A stretch of 64,000 bases of DNA from Heliocidaris erythrogramma (lineage: Eukaryota; Echinodermata; Echinoidea; Camarodonta; Echinometridae), in contig CM046868.1 of assembly GCA_025617745.1 (NCBI GenBank), forward strand, positions 19,720,615 through 19,784,614. Reading direction: 5' to 3'. Below are positions 44,373 to 54,319 of this stretch, one piece after another. The notes below the pieces were generated by a model. The model made no database searches. It was given only the letters and a program-made list of their open reading frames with translations, and was not told the origin of the DNA. The position numbers were made by a program, and so were the translations under genes. Position 1 is the first letter of the stretch, and the number at the start of each line of letters is the position of its first letter.

Positions 44373-44589
44373 GTTACAGTTATTACAGTACCTAGATGTT
44401 TATTTTTTTATTGTCGAACTATCTGTTGTCAATGAATACACCCTGGTGTTCAGCATTTTCATTGCCTTTATTTTTATGACGAAACAAAGACTGGGTAGAC
44501 CTACTCTAGTTAAATGTTATATCACGTCTCCGATAAAAATATTATTATATATGTTTATTATTTTGTACTATTATGTTTCCAACAATGAG

Positions 44590-44770
44590 ATTGTATATCG
44601 TCTCTGTTATAATAATAATAATAACAATAATATGTCTTGTTTACCCAGGGTAGCCTCATCAGTACTAAATACTGTTCTCCCTGAGGGCCCTACATATTAT
44701 TACCCCGGCTTTAGCATGGCAACCGTAGGGCTCAGTGCATTCAAGGAATAAATCCTATCTGTTGAGTATT
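44590..44770 (-). repeat. short repeat with an ATA run at one end
   Basis: AATAATAATAATAACAATAATA is followed by TGTCTTGTTTACCCAGGGTA and GAGGGCCCTACATATTATTA, resembling a SINE body in minus orientation. No pol III box is clear. Confidence 0.4.
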
Positions 44771-45240
44771 CTCATATTTATCGTGTGCGATTTCAAAATG
44801 ATATAAAATTAACAATTACCCAATATGATTTTGGATTCATCTTGGAGTATCCTAAAACTTTCATTCAGTCAGTAATTTAAATGGTATTTATTAAAAATAA
44901 TCATGCGTCGCAACATAACGTTGAACTGTGCACAATTTACAATTATAGAAAATAGTAGATGATAACTGACGAGCATAATTTTTTCATTTCGAAAATTTAA
45001 TCAGTAGCTTTATCAGAAATTGTAAAACAAAGTCTTACAAGATAAATTATTTTTAAATTTGGCTTTATGCTTTATGACCTTATTTGACTTTAGGCTACAG
45101 CGCGTCCCCGAAAAGCAGAGACGGCGCACATGCATCCCGGCCAAGTTGGCATATCGCCTAAGTAGGCCCTTCACATCGCGTGTAAAAAGGAAATGTACTC
45201 TCGTTTTACTCACTTCCCCCCCCCCTCAATCCGGCAGCTA
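44771..45240. other. AT-rich spacer
   Basis: Nothing recognisable. Confidence 0.4.
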
Positions 45241-45550
45241 ATTTAGATCCTAAACCCCCCCCCCCCCCCAAAAAAAAAAAAAAAACAAAAAAACAAAAAC
45301 AAACAAACAAACAAACAAACAAACAAAAAAAAAAACAAAAAACAAACAACAAACAAACAAACAAACACAAACAAAACCAAAAACAAACAAAAACAAAAAC
45401 AAAACAAAAGCAAACAAAAAAACAAAACAAAAACAGAACAAACAACAAACAAAACAAAACAAACAAAAACAACAAAACTTTAAAGAACACAAACAAAAAC
45501 AAACAAACAAAACAAAACAAAACAAAACAAAAAAAGAAAGAAAAGAAAAT
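45241..45550. repeat. CAAA/CAAAA low-complexity tract
   Basis: A C run, then about 280 bp made almost entirely of A with regularly spaced single C. Long Phe/Cys/Leu-rich frames on the minus strand are artefacts of this composition. Confidence 0.95.
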
Positions 45551-45903
45551 CAATGTCTTGACATATTTTGTTTGTTTGAACACTACTGTGTATATTGCCA
45601 TCTACGGCAAATATGAGAATAGCTTTATATTATGACCAGGACACTTGATTTTCTACAGTAACTCGTTTATTCTTCCAAAAATAACAAAGAGCTAGCTAGT
45701 TAGGATTCCAAATTATACTTTAACGACATGAGCGTACGTGATTCAACGTTACACGCGGCAACGTTATATAGCCGCATTATTTTGTTTAATAAGAGATGAC
45801 TTGTGACAAGTAATAAACATAACTGCGATATATTTTTATGAAACGTGAACATCGCAACCAAATATGGAAATGGATCGGTTCCCATGACAGCACAGAGGTG
45901 TGT

Positions 45904-45934
<31 letters not shown>

Positions 45935-46245
45935 TTATAGGTTTATAGCCGGACTGCCTTTGTACGCCCATTCCAGTTTTTATGCAGGACACCCTCCCCG
46001 GCCTGTTTAATTAGCCATATCTATGGTTTTTAGCATATTATGATGATATTCATTTGTTCAGCAAATAATTGAACTATGCACTTACAAACATTCTCATGGG
46101 GAGGGAGATTATCCCCTTCGCTCTATCAGCAATAACGCAAATAGCCTTGCAGTAGGCATATCGTCACATATGAAGGCATTATAGTTAAATGATAAGCTAT
46201 TGTGCCTTTAATTTCTATTGAATGATATGTCAAGAGTTGAAACAT
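45551..46245. other. spacer with a 27-base C run
   Basis: A C homopolymer lies at about 45906-45930. No gene is visible. Confidence 0.45.
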
Positions 46246-46249
46246 CTTA

Positions 46250-46626
46250 ACCCTAACATGTTCAGATAACTTTAATATTCTTCTAACTTGATACTTGCTA
46301 TTTCAAGTGCTGAACTTAAAATGTCTCAAAAGATTTCCTTGATAATACATTACAGGGGCAATACATTTACATGTATTTGTAGATTGTGCATATACATTGT
46401 TTGGTATGTTGCACAATATCAGGCCTAATATTTTATTAAACACGTATGGACCTTTCCATCAGAAGATATCGCCGGTGTACAATAGTTCAAACATATATAT
46501 CAGATAACACTGTCATTGATAGCTGAATAGTGTACGATTTAGGTGGAGGTGATTTGAATATGAAAGCATAAATAAGTTTCATTAAATCCATGATTAATTT
46601 TAAAGTTAGGTTCAAGATTTTGGTCC
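46250..46626. repeat. rearranged repeat, copy 1
   Basis: The part 46288-46485 (GATACTTGCTATTTCAAG, ACACGTATGGACCTTTCC, ATATCGCCGGTGTACA) recurs in direct orientation at 49425-49583. The following part 46495-46620 (AGCTGAATAGTGTACGA, ATGAAAGCATAAAT) recurs inverted at 49255-49370. Confidence 0.7.
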
Positions 46627-46853
46627 AATAGACCTGTTTACTAATTTTATGCATACTTCTTGGACAAAAGTTGCTCTTGACGACTCAAAAGCTTGCCAGA
46701 GGCTTGCCCGACATAGCAACAACTAATTTATGCAAAGTGGATTCCATCCATAGATATGCTATTATGCATAGCAGATGCACTAAATAGTTGGTAGCTAAGG
46801 ATTCTGGAGAGAAACATGCATAAATTTAAATACACTTAGTAAACAGGCCTATT
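46627..46853. mobile_element. small MITE, AATAGACCTGTTTACTAA ends, copy 1
   Basis: Inverted ends AATAGACCTGTTTACTAA and TTAGTAAACAGGCCTATT enclose 227 bp. Copy 2, at 47053-47287, shares the inner words GCTTGYCAGAGGCTTG and ACATAGCAACAA. The TA just inside both ends could be a TA target duplication. Confidence 0.8.
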
Positions 46854-47052
46854 TTAACCCTCTGTACAAAACTTGAACTTTACACAGGAACCAATGATTT
46901 TTATGTGAGTGTGTGCTTACAATGACCCTGAACAATGGACATGAATACCACCTTTTCAGAGCTCTGCTGACCAAGCTTCTGGTCTCTTGCTCCAAGGCAC
47001 ATGAATGCTTTATTAACAATTCATGATGATTGCCTTGGGTACTGCTAGTCTG
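46854..47052. other. spacer between MITE copies
   Basis: It starts with AACCCTCTGTACAAAACTT, whose inverse lies near 49215-49240, showing it belongs to the same local rearrangement as 46250-46626. No gene is visible. Confidence 0.5.
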
Positions 47053-47287
47053 AATAGACCTGTTTACTAAGTGATTCAAATTTTATGCATACTTTTGAAA
47101 AAAAGGTTGTTCTTGACAACCTGAAAGCTTGTCAGAGGCTTGTCAGACATAGCAACAAGTAATGTATGCAAACTGGATTCCAAGTATTGTAGTTCATTCA
47201 TTAATAACAGGTTAATAGAATACCTCGTTTCTAGGTCCCCAGGAAAGAAACATCCATAAATTTGAACACTTAGTAAACAGGTCTATT
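47053..47287. mobile_element. small MITE, AATAGACCTGTTTACTAA ends, copy 2
   Basis: Ends AATAGACCTGTTTACTAAGT and ACTTAGTAAACAGGTCTATT are perfect inverted repeats. The size of 235 bp and the interior match copy 1. Confidence 0.85.
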
Positions 47288-47326
47288 CATGGTAAAGGGT
47301 AAAATGCATGCACATGAAAGAAGTAA

Positions 47327-47513
47327 CTGGGCGTTGTGGCGTGCGACTGTAATCCAGCTAACAGTGGAAGTTATAAACTGATTCAGCGGACCCAGGTTCG
47401 AGACTGAGGTCACGTCTTTCGGATGGTGACGTTAAAGGTCGGTCCCCAGACGTAAATAATCATATCTGATTGATACACGTCTCTGTAAAAACCCAATTAC
47501 ACACACACACACA
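47327..47513 (+). mobile_element. SINE with a 7SL RNA/Alu-like head
   Basis: It is flanked by a 16-bp target duplication differing at one base (47311-47326 CACATGAAAGAAGTAA and 47514-47529 CACATGAAAAAAGTAA). The 5' end reads CTGGGCGTTGTGGCGTGCGA and then CTGTAATCCAGCTA, strikingly like the 5' domain of SRP 7SL RNA and of Alu. About 60 bp on, AGGTTCGAGACTG matches the Alu-type B box. A body with GTCTTTCGGATGGTGACG follows, then a CA-repeat tail. A chance match is possible, but the position at the exact 5' end, as the target duplication defines it, supports a 7SL-type promoter. Confidence 0.7.
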
Positions 47514-47529
47514 CACATGAAAAAAGTAA

Positions 47530-47770
47530 GCACATGTTTCCATGTGCTTGCAACATCATCATCATCACTATCATCATCATCATTATCACCATCAATATCA
47601 TCATCATTGTCGTTATCATCATTATCATCATCATCACTGTCACTATCATGATCATCATTATTAGCAGCAGCAGCATTATCATCACCATCATATAATTATC
47701 ATCATCCTCATCATTGTTATCATTATCATCATCATCATCACTGTCACTGCAGCGGTCTGCAGTGAGAATA
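47530..47770. repeat. ATC/ATT trinucleotide microsatellite
   Basis: About 200 bp of TCATCA, TTATCA and TCACTG units. Asp/Met-rich frames here are artefacts. Confidence 0.95.
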
Positions 47771-48850
47771 TTATAGCCATATTTCATATAGTTTTTGTAA
47801 ATCTTAGATTTTGTAATATTTTTAGTTATGGGACCTTTGTTTATCTTCGCCTATCTCTAATCCCTTTGTACATGAAAGCCAATAGGAGGTGCTCTGTGTT
47901 ATAGTATATGGGGAGAAATACTAAGTTGTAATGCACACAGTGGGCACACCTCCATTGTTTTAAATTGTATATGTTGGCCAAGTTCATTGTCTACTGGGTG
48001 CTAAGCCCTGGCTAGTACCAGCACCCTTTTAGTCCGTGAACAATAACCTTTAGGTCTGCTTGGTGAGTCATCTTAGTCCGCTCAGCATCTATGCTCTTCT
48101 TAATATATAGAGAGAAAAAGCTAAAAGCTATCAGTTCAAGTTAGAGTAACCAGAGAGAGAACTCAAGTTGATTGTCATAAAAGTAGTTTCTTGCAGTTCG
48201 CACAAGAGTGCAAAGGTGTAATCTGTTCAAAGCCTCCAATTGCTGAGTTTTCCCTTAATTTATACTTTCAACTTTTCCGTATATAATTTAGAACTGCATA
48301 TCATAAATAACATATTCATGTCATGTAAGAGTTCACAATAATAATAATAGATAATATGTACATTGTTCCCCTTTGAAAGATGAAGTGAGGTTGTGATATA
48401 TATGTGTTACATTTTGTCATATGCAGGACTCTACTGTTCAGGTATTATTTTATACTAAGTTTTCACTAGAATTTAGTTGATATAGTTATACATTATATGT
48501 TTACATTACATGTGCTTTGTTTTGGCAGTATTTGGTTGTAGTCATTTGATGTAATATCAATGTTCCTTGGTAGTATAGTAAGGTTCCTTGGTAGTATAGT
48601 AAAGTTCTTGATAGTTTAAGACCAATACAATCAGAGTCTTAGATTTGTACCCATTATGTCTTTGTGGAATTGTATATCTAAATATGTATTTTCTCTTTTG
48701 TTTTATATTTCAGTATTTCATCTTGGAACTTGGAAGTTGGGAATGAATAAAGTTATTTCACACAAGCCAACACCGGTTCTATGAATATATTTCTGTTGGA
48801 GAACTTGGAGTGTATATGAGTTCGAAACTCCGGCCTGTTTGCCAAGAGGC
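47771..48850. other. unassigned AT-rich sequence
   Basis: GGTTCCTTGGTAGTATAGTA is duplicated at 48565-48602. I see no gene. Confidence 0.4.
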
Positions 48851-48865
48851 GCAGGGCGGCAGCCA

Positions 48866-48962
48866 CAATCACTATCATTGTCATCATTATCATCACTATC
48901 ATTGTCATCATTATCACCATCACTATCATCTTCGTCATCATCATCATCATCATCATCATCAA
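48866..48962. repeat. second ATC trinucleotide microsatellite
   Basis: TCATCA and TCACTA units over about 95 bp, similar in make-up to 47530-47770. Both microsatellites lie inside the rearranged block 46.2-49.6 kb. Confidence 0.9.
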
Positions 48963-49139
48963 GGACAACATCAATATTCCTATCCTTTGAATGACTTAAT
49001 TCACTTCGCATTACTTTGATTGCTTCAAAATCATTAAAATGACATCTCAGTGAAATGACCTTACACAGTTAATGCCAGAGGATGAATAAAGACTAGCTGT
49101 GATAGTGGAATTCCTCATGAATAAATAATAAAGCATTCA

Positions 49140-49600
49140 AACCCTGGCCATTGTCCAGGACCATTGTCTGGGTGTTAACCACACACTCCCATACACACCA
49201 ATTGACCCCTGTGCAAAGTTAAAGTTTTGTACAGAGGGTTGAATATAAAAAATTAATCTTGAAATTAGTGAAACTGATTTATGCTTTCATTTTTAAATTA
49301 CCTCCAACAAAATTGTACACTATTCAGCTATTGCTCATATCAATGTCAGGGTTATCTGATATATAGTTTTTGAACTATTAAGGATCAAAAGTGGGAAATG
49401 TTTTAGTAGATACTTGATACTTGCTATTTTAAGTGCTGAACTTGAAAATACATTACAAGGGCGATACATTTACATGTATTTGTACATTGTACATGTACAT
49501 TGTTTGGTATGTTGCAAACTATCACGGCCTAATTTTTTAAAACACGTATGGACCTTTCCATCAAAAGATATCGCCGGTGTACATCCTCCCCCCCCCCCCC
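49140..49600. repeat. rearranged repeat, copy 2
   Basis: 49215-49370 is inverted relative to 46495-46620 and 46853-46875, and 49425-49583 is direct relative to 46288-46485. The segment was therefore duplicated with one part flipped. A C run follows at about 49587-49604. Confidence 0.7.
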
Positions 49601-49604
49601 CCCC

Positions 49605-51811
49605 TCCCTCCAATGCCTAACTTTCTTCTCTATTTTCTCCAATAATCGATTCCTTCTGTATATGCAAATCTCGTTCTCACAATCATGTTCTTTCAGTAAT
49701 TTGTGTTTAAGGGCGTTCCCAACACAATCTTTGCTTTCCGGGTTTCCGCCTGCTATTTTCTGAATTATTCACTGTATTATACTCTATGTTCACCGCATTG
49801 CAACACATGTATCCTTTGTATATAACATTGTACCGATGAGAAGGAAATAAATGTTAATTTCAATCAATAAAAAATGTAGTATTTGTGTTGTAATTGCCCA
49901 TATAGTATGCTTAAAACTTTATGGAAAAGAATAAAATAGTACAGTCTTACACGACTTATCATATTGGTTTGAGGAGCCCCCCCCCCCCCCCCCCCCCCCA
50001 CCAGTTCGGGACAGCATATATAAATGACACGTACCCTCCCCGTTAATTGATTTCCGGATATGCCATTGACATAATATTTAGTATAATATAACACGAATAT
50101 GATGATTCCAAAAAATACAATCATTAAACATTTGTTTTGTATGAATGCATCGACAAAGTCGGCTTTTTTAATTCACTCAAAGCAAATATTAACATTTGCA
50201 ACCGTTTATACAAATATTTCAGCGAAAAGAAAAAGACAGCACAACATTTCGTTAGTTTCTGATTCATAAATACCATGGATTATATAACAGTTAACATTGT
50301 CGCACACAGTCATTTCATGCAATATAAGAGTACTGAAATACCGACAGTATAGTGAAACATCACAACAAAAAAATACGTTACAGATAGATTATGTCCTTTT
50401 ACTTATTTAGATAATGTTTCATCAATACCAAGGTTCATGATATAATAGCTCAGTCAAACCGCCAACTGACTCTAAACTGATTCCAAATCGATCTTTTTTT
50501 TTGTTGTTTTTTTTTGTACCATGTTGGTGTAATGTAGTTTTCGGTTTTGTTTGGTATCGGTCTCGTTGGTGTGACCAAGGATGTGTGACTGAGGTATAGA
50601 TGTGTCTTCAGCTAGTGATTGCACAAAACGATTAACAAATAGACATAACACAGTTCAGAGTGAACATCATAATATAAAAAGACAACAGTGTAGCCACAAG
50701 GTGGGGTAGAGGGAGCTCCCTTTCATAATTTTGCCTTTTAAACATTATTTCCGATACATATTAGAATTCAGCAGGCATCCCCACAATTTCATCACATAGA
50801 AATGTTGTCAACGAGTGTGTATACAAATTTGTTTTTAAAATATCAATGACAATCCTACAGCTTTTATTCGAAATTAGCTTCACACAGATAATTTTACTCC
50901 CCTTGAAAAAATAAAATAAAATGGAATTTGAAATTTTGATTTTATTACTTACAGCAGTATTAAAGGCTTCAGGGTTTTTTTTAAGTACATGTATTACTAT
51001 AATCAAAAATAAACTTCAGAGAAAAAAAACAAACAATATTATTGTACATATGATTAGATTAAGGATATCGCTTTTTTCCTAATCTATGCAGATAAATGTA
51101 GTTTGTTTTCTAGATCAAAGAAATTACACATAAGTTTGTATCCTTTTGAAAATGAACCCTCTCTCTCTCTCTCTCTAATAAAACTATGAAGCGCTACATC
51201 ATGTATCACGTTCAGTGATGACATAGCGCCATCTGTTGTTAATGTAGGAAACTGTTATCTTGTGACGTAGTTGGGAGGGTTTATTTTTTCATTAGAAATG
51301 CATTCGACTTTCATTTTCTATACCCAATCTAGAATTCAATAGTATGAATACATGTACAGCGTGTATTCTAATGAAAAATAGAGCATTTTCACGGCAAATA
51401 AGTTGCTACATATCGGTAATTTAAGAAAATCACCGTATAGAACATACCCGTTTTCAGCTGTATAGACCTTTCACCACTCGCAAGGTGCAGAGAATTTTTT
51501 TGGTGCTTTATTATTTCAAACCGCCAAATTATTGTGCATGAGTAGAATTCACGTAATTTGCACAGTCACTTGAGCAAAAAAAATACAATAAGGGTTAAAA
51601 TCACACTTTTAAGAGCAATACGTTAAAGAATTTAACATAATACTTGTAATGATCATTGGTCCTTGCGATAAAGAATAATGCAAATAAAGATATTAGATAT
51701 TAGATATCAGTAATCTCAAGCATAAAAAGCTATCGTATAAAACATTCCTAATAAGCAATGAGATAGCTTACACTACCAGCCCAATCTTTTTTGTACGAGG
51801 TAAAATCATTC
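49605..51811. other. AT-rich intergenic region with a hAT-like terminus
   Basis: A C run at about 49978-49999 and GATTTCCGGATATGCCATTG near 50048 suggest one end of a hAT-like element. A CT run lies at 51161-51176. No coding region is supported. Confidence 0.45.
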
Positions 51812-51815
51812 TTAA

Positions 51816-52346
51816 AGGAAAGCCCACCCTGATTACAAGTTGGTATTTAAAAAAGCAGAAAATTTAGAGAAACCAAATCAATTAATATTATTTTGAGCAA
51901 AATACGATAAGAATCAAGAAAGTTATGAATTATTAAAGTTGTAATCAACACAAATTGGCAACTGCGTGGCTTATCTTGCGAGCTCCTCTCCAAGTTGCCC
52001 TGTACCCCAAAATTCATTAATTTCCAATTTCTCTAAAGAAAATATTAAAACATACATGGACCTTAGATATAATCATTGTTCATGTTTTACACAAAACATG
52101 TGTGAATTAAATCTATTCCTTTATCAGAAACTAAGAAAATTAAAATTATGAAAGTTTGTGTAATGAGTAAGTGGGAGTGGAGCTCGCAAGATATGTTAAC
52201 GAGTTGTCAATTTGTGTTTGATTGATTTCAGCTTCAAAAATTTATAACTCTCTTACTTATCCGATTTTGCTCAAAATATTACTATTCTGTTTCTCTCATT
52301 TCTGCTTCTTTTGAAACCAAACTTGTAATCAGGGTGGACTTTCCCT
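51816..52346. mobile_element. TTAA-flanked MITE, 531 bp, arms about 200 bp
   Basis: TTAA lies at 51812-51815 and 52347-52350. The ends AGGAAAGCCCACCCTGATTA and, inverted, AGGGAAAGTCCACCCTGATT begin arms that remain inverted for about 200 bp, nearly the whole element. It is non-coding and would fold into a long hairpin. Confidence 0.92.
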
Positions 52347-52350
52347 TTAA

Positions 52351-54310
52351 CAGAACACAAAAAGGAAATAAATCTTTAAAAAAAAAATCAATTTCCATAC
52401 GTTAATGTAGACAATGCTTGCAATTACAGAAAGGGCACTACGGTATACGATTTTTTTTCTAAATGTGGCAACATTATGAATAACCCTCTCTCAAAATAAA
52501 AAAGCTTGATAATAACTATGGAATGACTCTATACACTTTGTACATGGAGATATAAGAAAAACACAGTGGACACTATTTCATAAAATACAATTTCCCAACA
52601 CACGAGGTGAAAATTGCACATAACACGCGAACAAACCTCGTCCCAGTTGTGTCCTGATATTTCAAGAATGCATTACTCCCCTCCAGCATTATTAACCTAT
52701 GTTCTCGGAGGAGGACAACCCACCCAATACAAACAAAAATAGAGAAGGGAACAATACCAGATTCTCCACACAGATTAGAACGATATTAAAACTTCTTAAA
52801 TAATTATTTTCACTTGACAAAATAAATGCAATAAGCAACAATTTACTGTGGAACTTATCGAGCTACACAAATGTCGTAATATATACATGTATTTCATTTT
52901 AATATTTCAAGAATTTATTTCAAAAGAAGTAAAATGATTATTTAAAGATGTGAATATTTACACTTCCGGTTGACAGTTTTGTGCGAAGCCATATTATGTA
53001 CATGTAGTTGATTGAGGAGTATTGGTTATGCACCGAAAAACAATTACCTGCTGTTTGGTTCATGAATAGTCCCGATGTCTCATGATGAGATGACATTCTC
53101 GAGATAAAGAACAGAGTTGTCATATAATTCTAATGTAATCTTTGTTGCATTACATCACCTTTCTTTGAAAGGTACGTAATATATAAAATAATGAATCACT
53201 CCTTGACTTTCTTGAGAAGAGAAGGGGATTGACCCATCCTAAGTTGGTTTGAGTGGAAATAGAACGTCAGAGAAACATATTATCCAAAGCTTTAAAAAAA
53301 ATAGAAAAATAAAGTTGTCATACACGAGAAACTCTCCCATTTGCTAAGTATACGATATTATTCAACATCTCTCTCTCTATAAATTTTGAAGATGATGAAG
53401 ATAGAACAGACTCTTTCCATCTTACATAACGGGTAAAATTGATAAAAATGACAATTTCTCTAAGTTTGACTTTCGTAAGGATTGTGAAAATTTAAACATC
53501 GACTTATTTGGGTAAAAATAAATGGAGATTTTCTCCCGTGTGAAATTACACATGCATGGCCGCATTGCCGCATTGCCATTCTGAGAAACACAATACCAGT
53601 AATGACCCGATGACTCTAAAGATATCTTAAATTGAAATCAAACCTTAATAGCAAGCTGTTCTGAAAGAAAGCGGAAAAACCAAAGAAGCAGATTGGTGAA
53701 GGTTTGAACGAAATCGGACAAGCAATGAGAAGGTTTCGAATGTTTGAATGTTATCACTATACATATGGGAATTTCAAATTGGCCGAATCTGAAATGTCCT
53801 GTGATTTAGTGGCGGGCAACTACCCCATTTGCTCCATCACACAAAATTAATAAAATGTTCTTCTCTTTTTGCAAAATGTAATAATCAGTAGGATATTTTT
53901 CTTTTATAAGGATCTATAAGAGTATGCTTTCTACAATATATTTTCAGTACTGCCCCGAGGTGAAAAGCAGTGAGGAGAAAACCTCGGATTATTGATATTT
54001 TAGTATACAACAGACAGAAGAGTTGACCGCAAACATGTCACAATCAACTCAACATCCGTAACTTTCTTTCGTATTCCTTTTCCGATTTTATTTCAAACTT
54101 TCAGCATGCTGTTTTTATTATCTGCTTTCACACAAATCATCTTATTACTTCATTAATCTTTGCCTGATTGTTAAAAATTTCCTTTATCCGTATATCTGAA
54201 TTCCACCCGAGCAAACTTTCTATGAATTATCATAATTGCCCTTTAGCTTATTTTATGGTTTAATTTAAATACATTCACAAGATACTTTTCCTTCTACCAG
54301 TAATGAAAAT
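52351..54310. other. 3' flank of the receptor gene, with a decayed MITE
   Basis: Between about 53620 and 54150 the words ATTGGTGAAGGTTTGAACGA and CCGTAACTTTCTTTCGTATT are typical of arms of the TTAA MITE group, but ends could not be fixed. Possible minus-strand AATAAA signals for the receptor lie at 54114-54119 and 54087-54092, within that remnant. Confidence 0.4.
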
Positions 54311-54319
54311 TGACTTTAA

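Larger units (their letters stand above)
42900..44540. repeat. segmental duplication block, copy 2
   Basis: This is the counterpart of 20880-20960 plus 24141-25030 without the LINE insertion. It contains its own insertions: a tail-ended repeat at 43253-43520 and a 190-bp hAT MITE at 44183-44372. The best-conserved part is 43717-44080, including CGTTTCGTAAC, ACATCTCTTCTGTCAT and TACGTCGGCTCGCACTCGCG. It lies 5' of paralog 2 on the gene strand. Confidence 0.65.

Noticed and set aside
45206-45601. 131-codon minus-strand frame rich in Phe, Cys and Leu
   Set aside because: It is only the translation of a CAAA low-complexity tract; other frames of the same tract look alike.
48718-49011. Asp-rich frame resembling an acidic domain
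   Set aside because: The Asp run is a translated ATC microsatellite, and flanking residues have no conserved signal.
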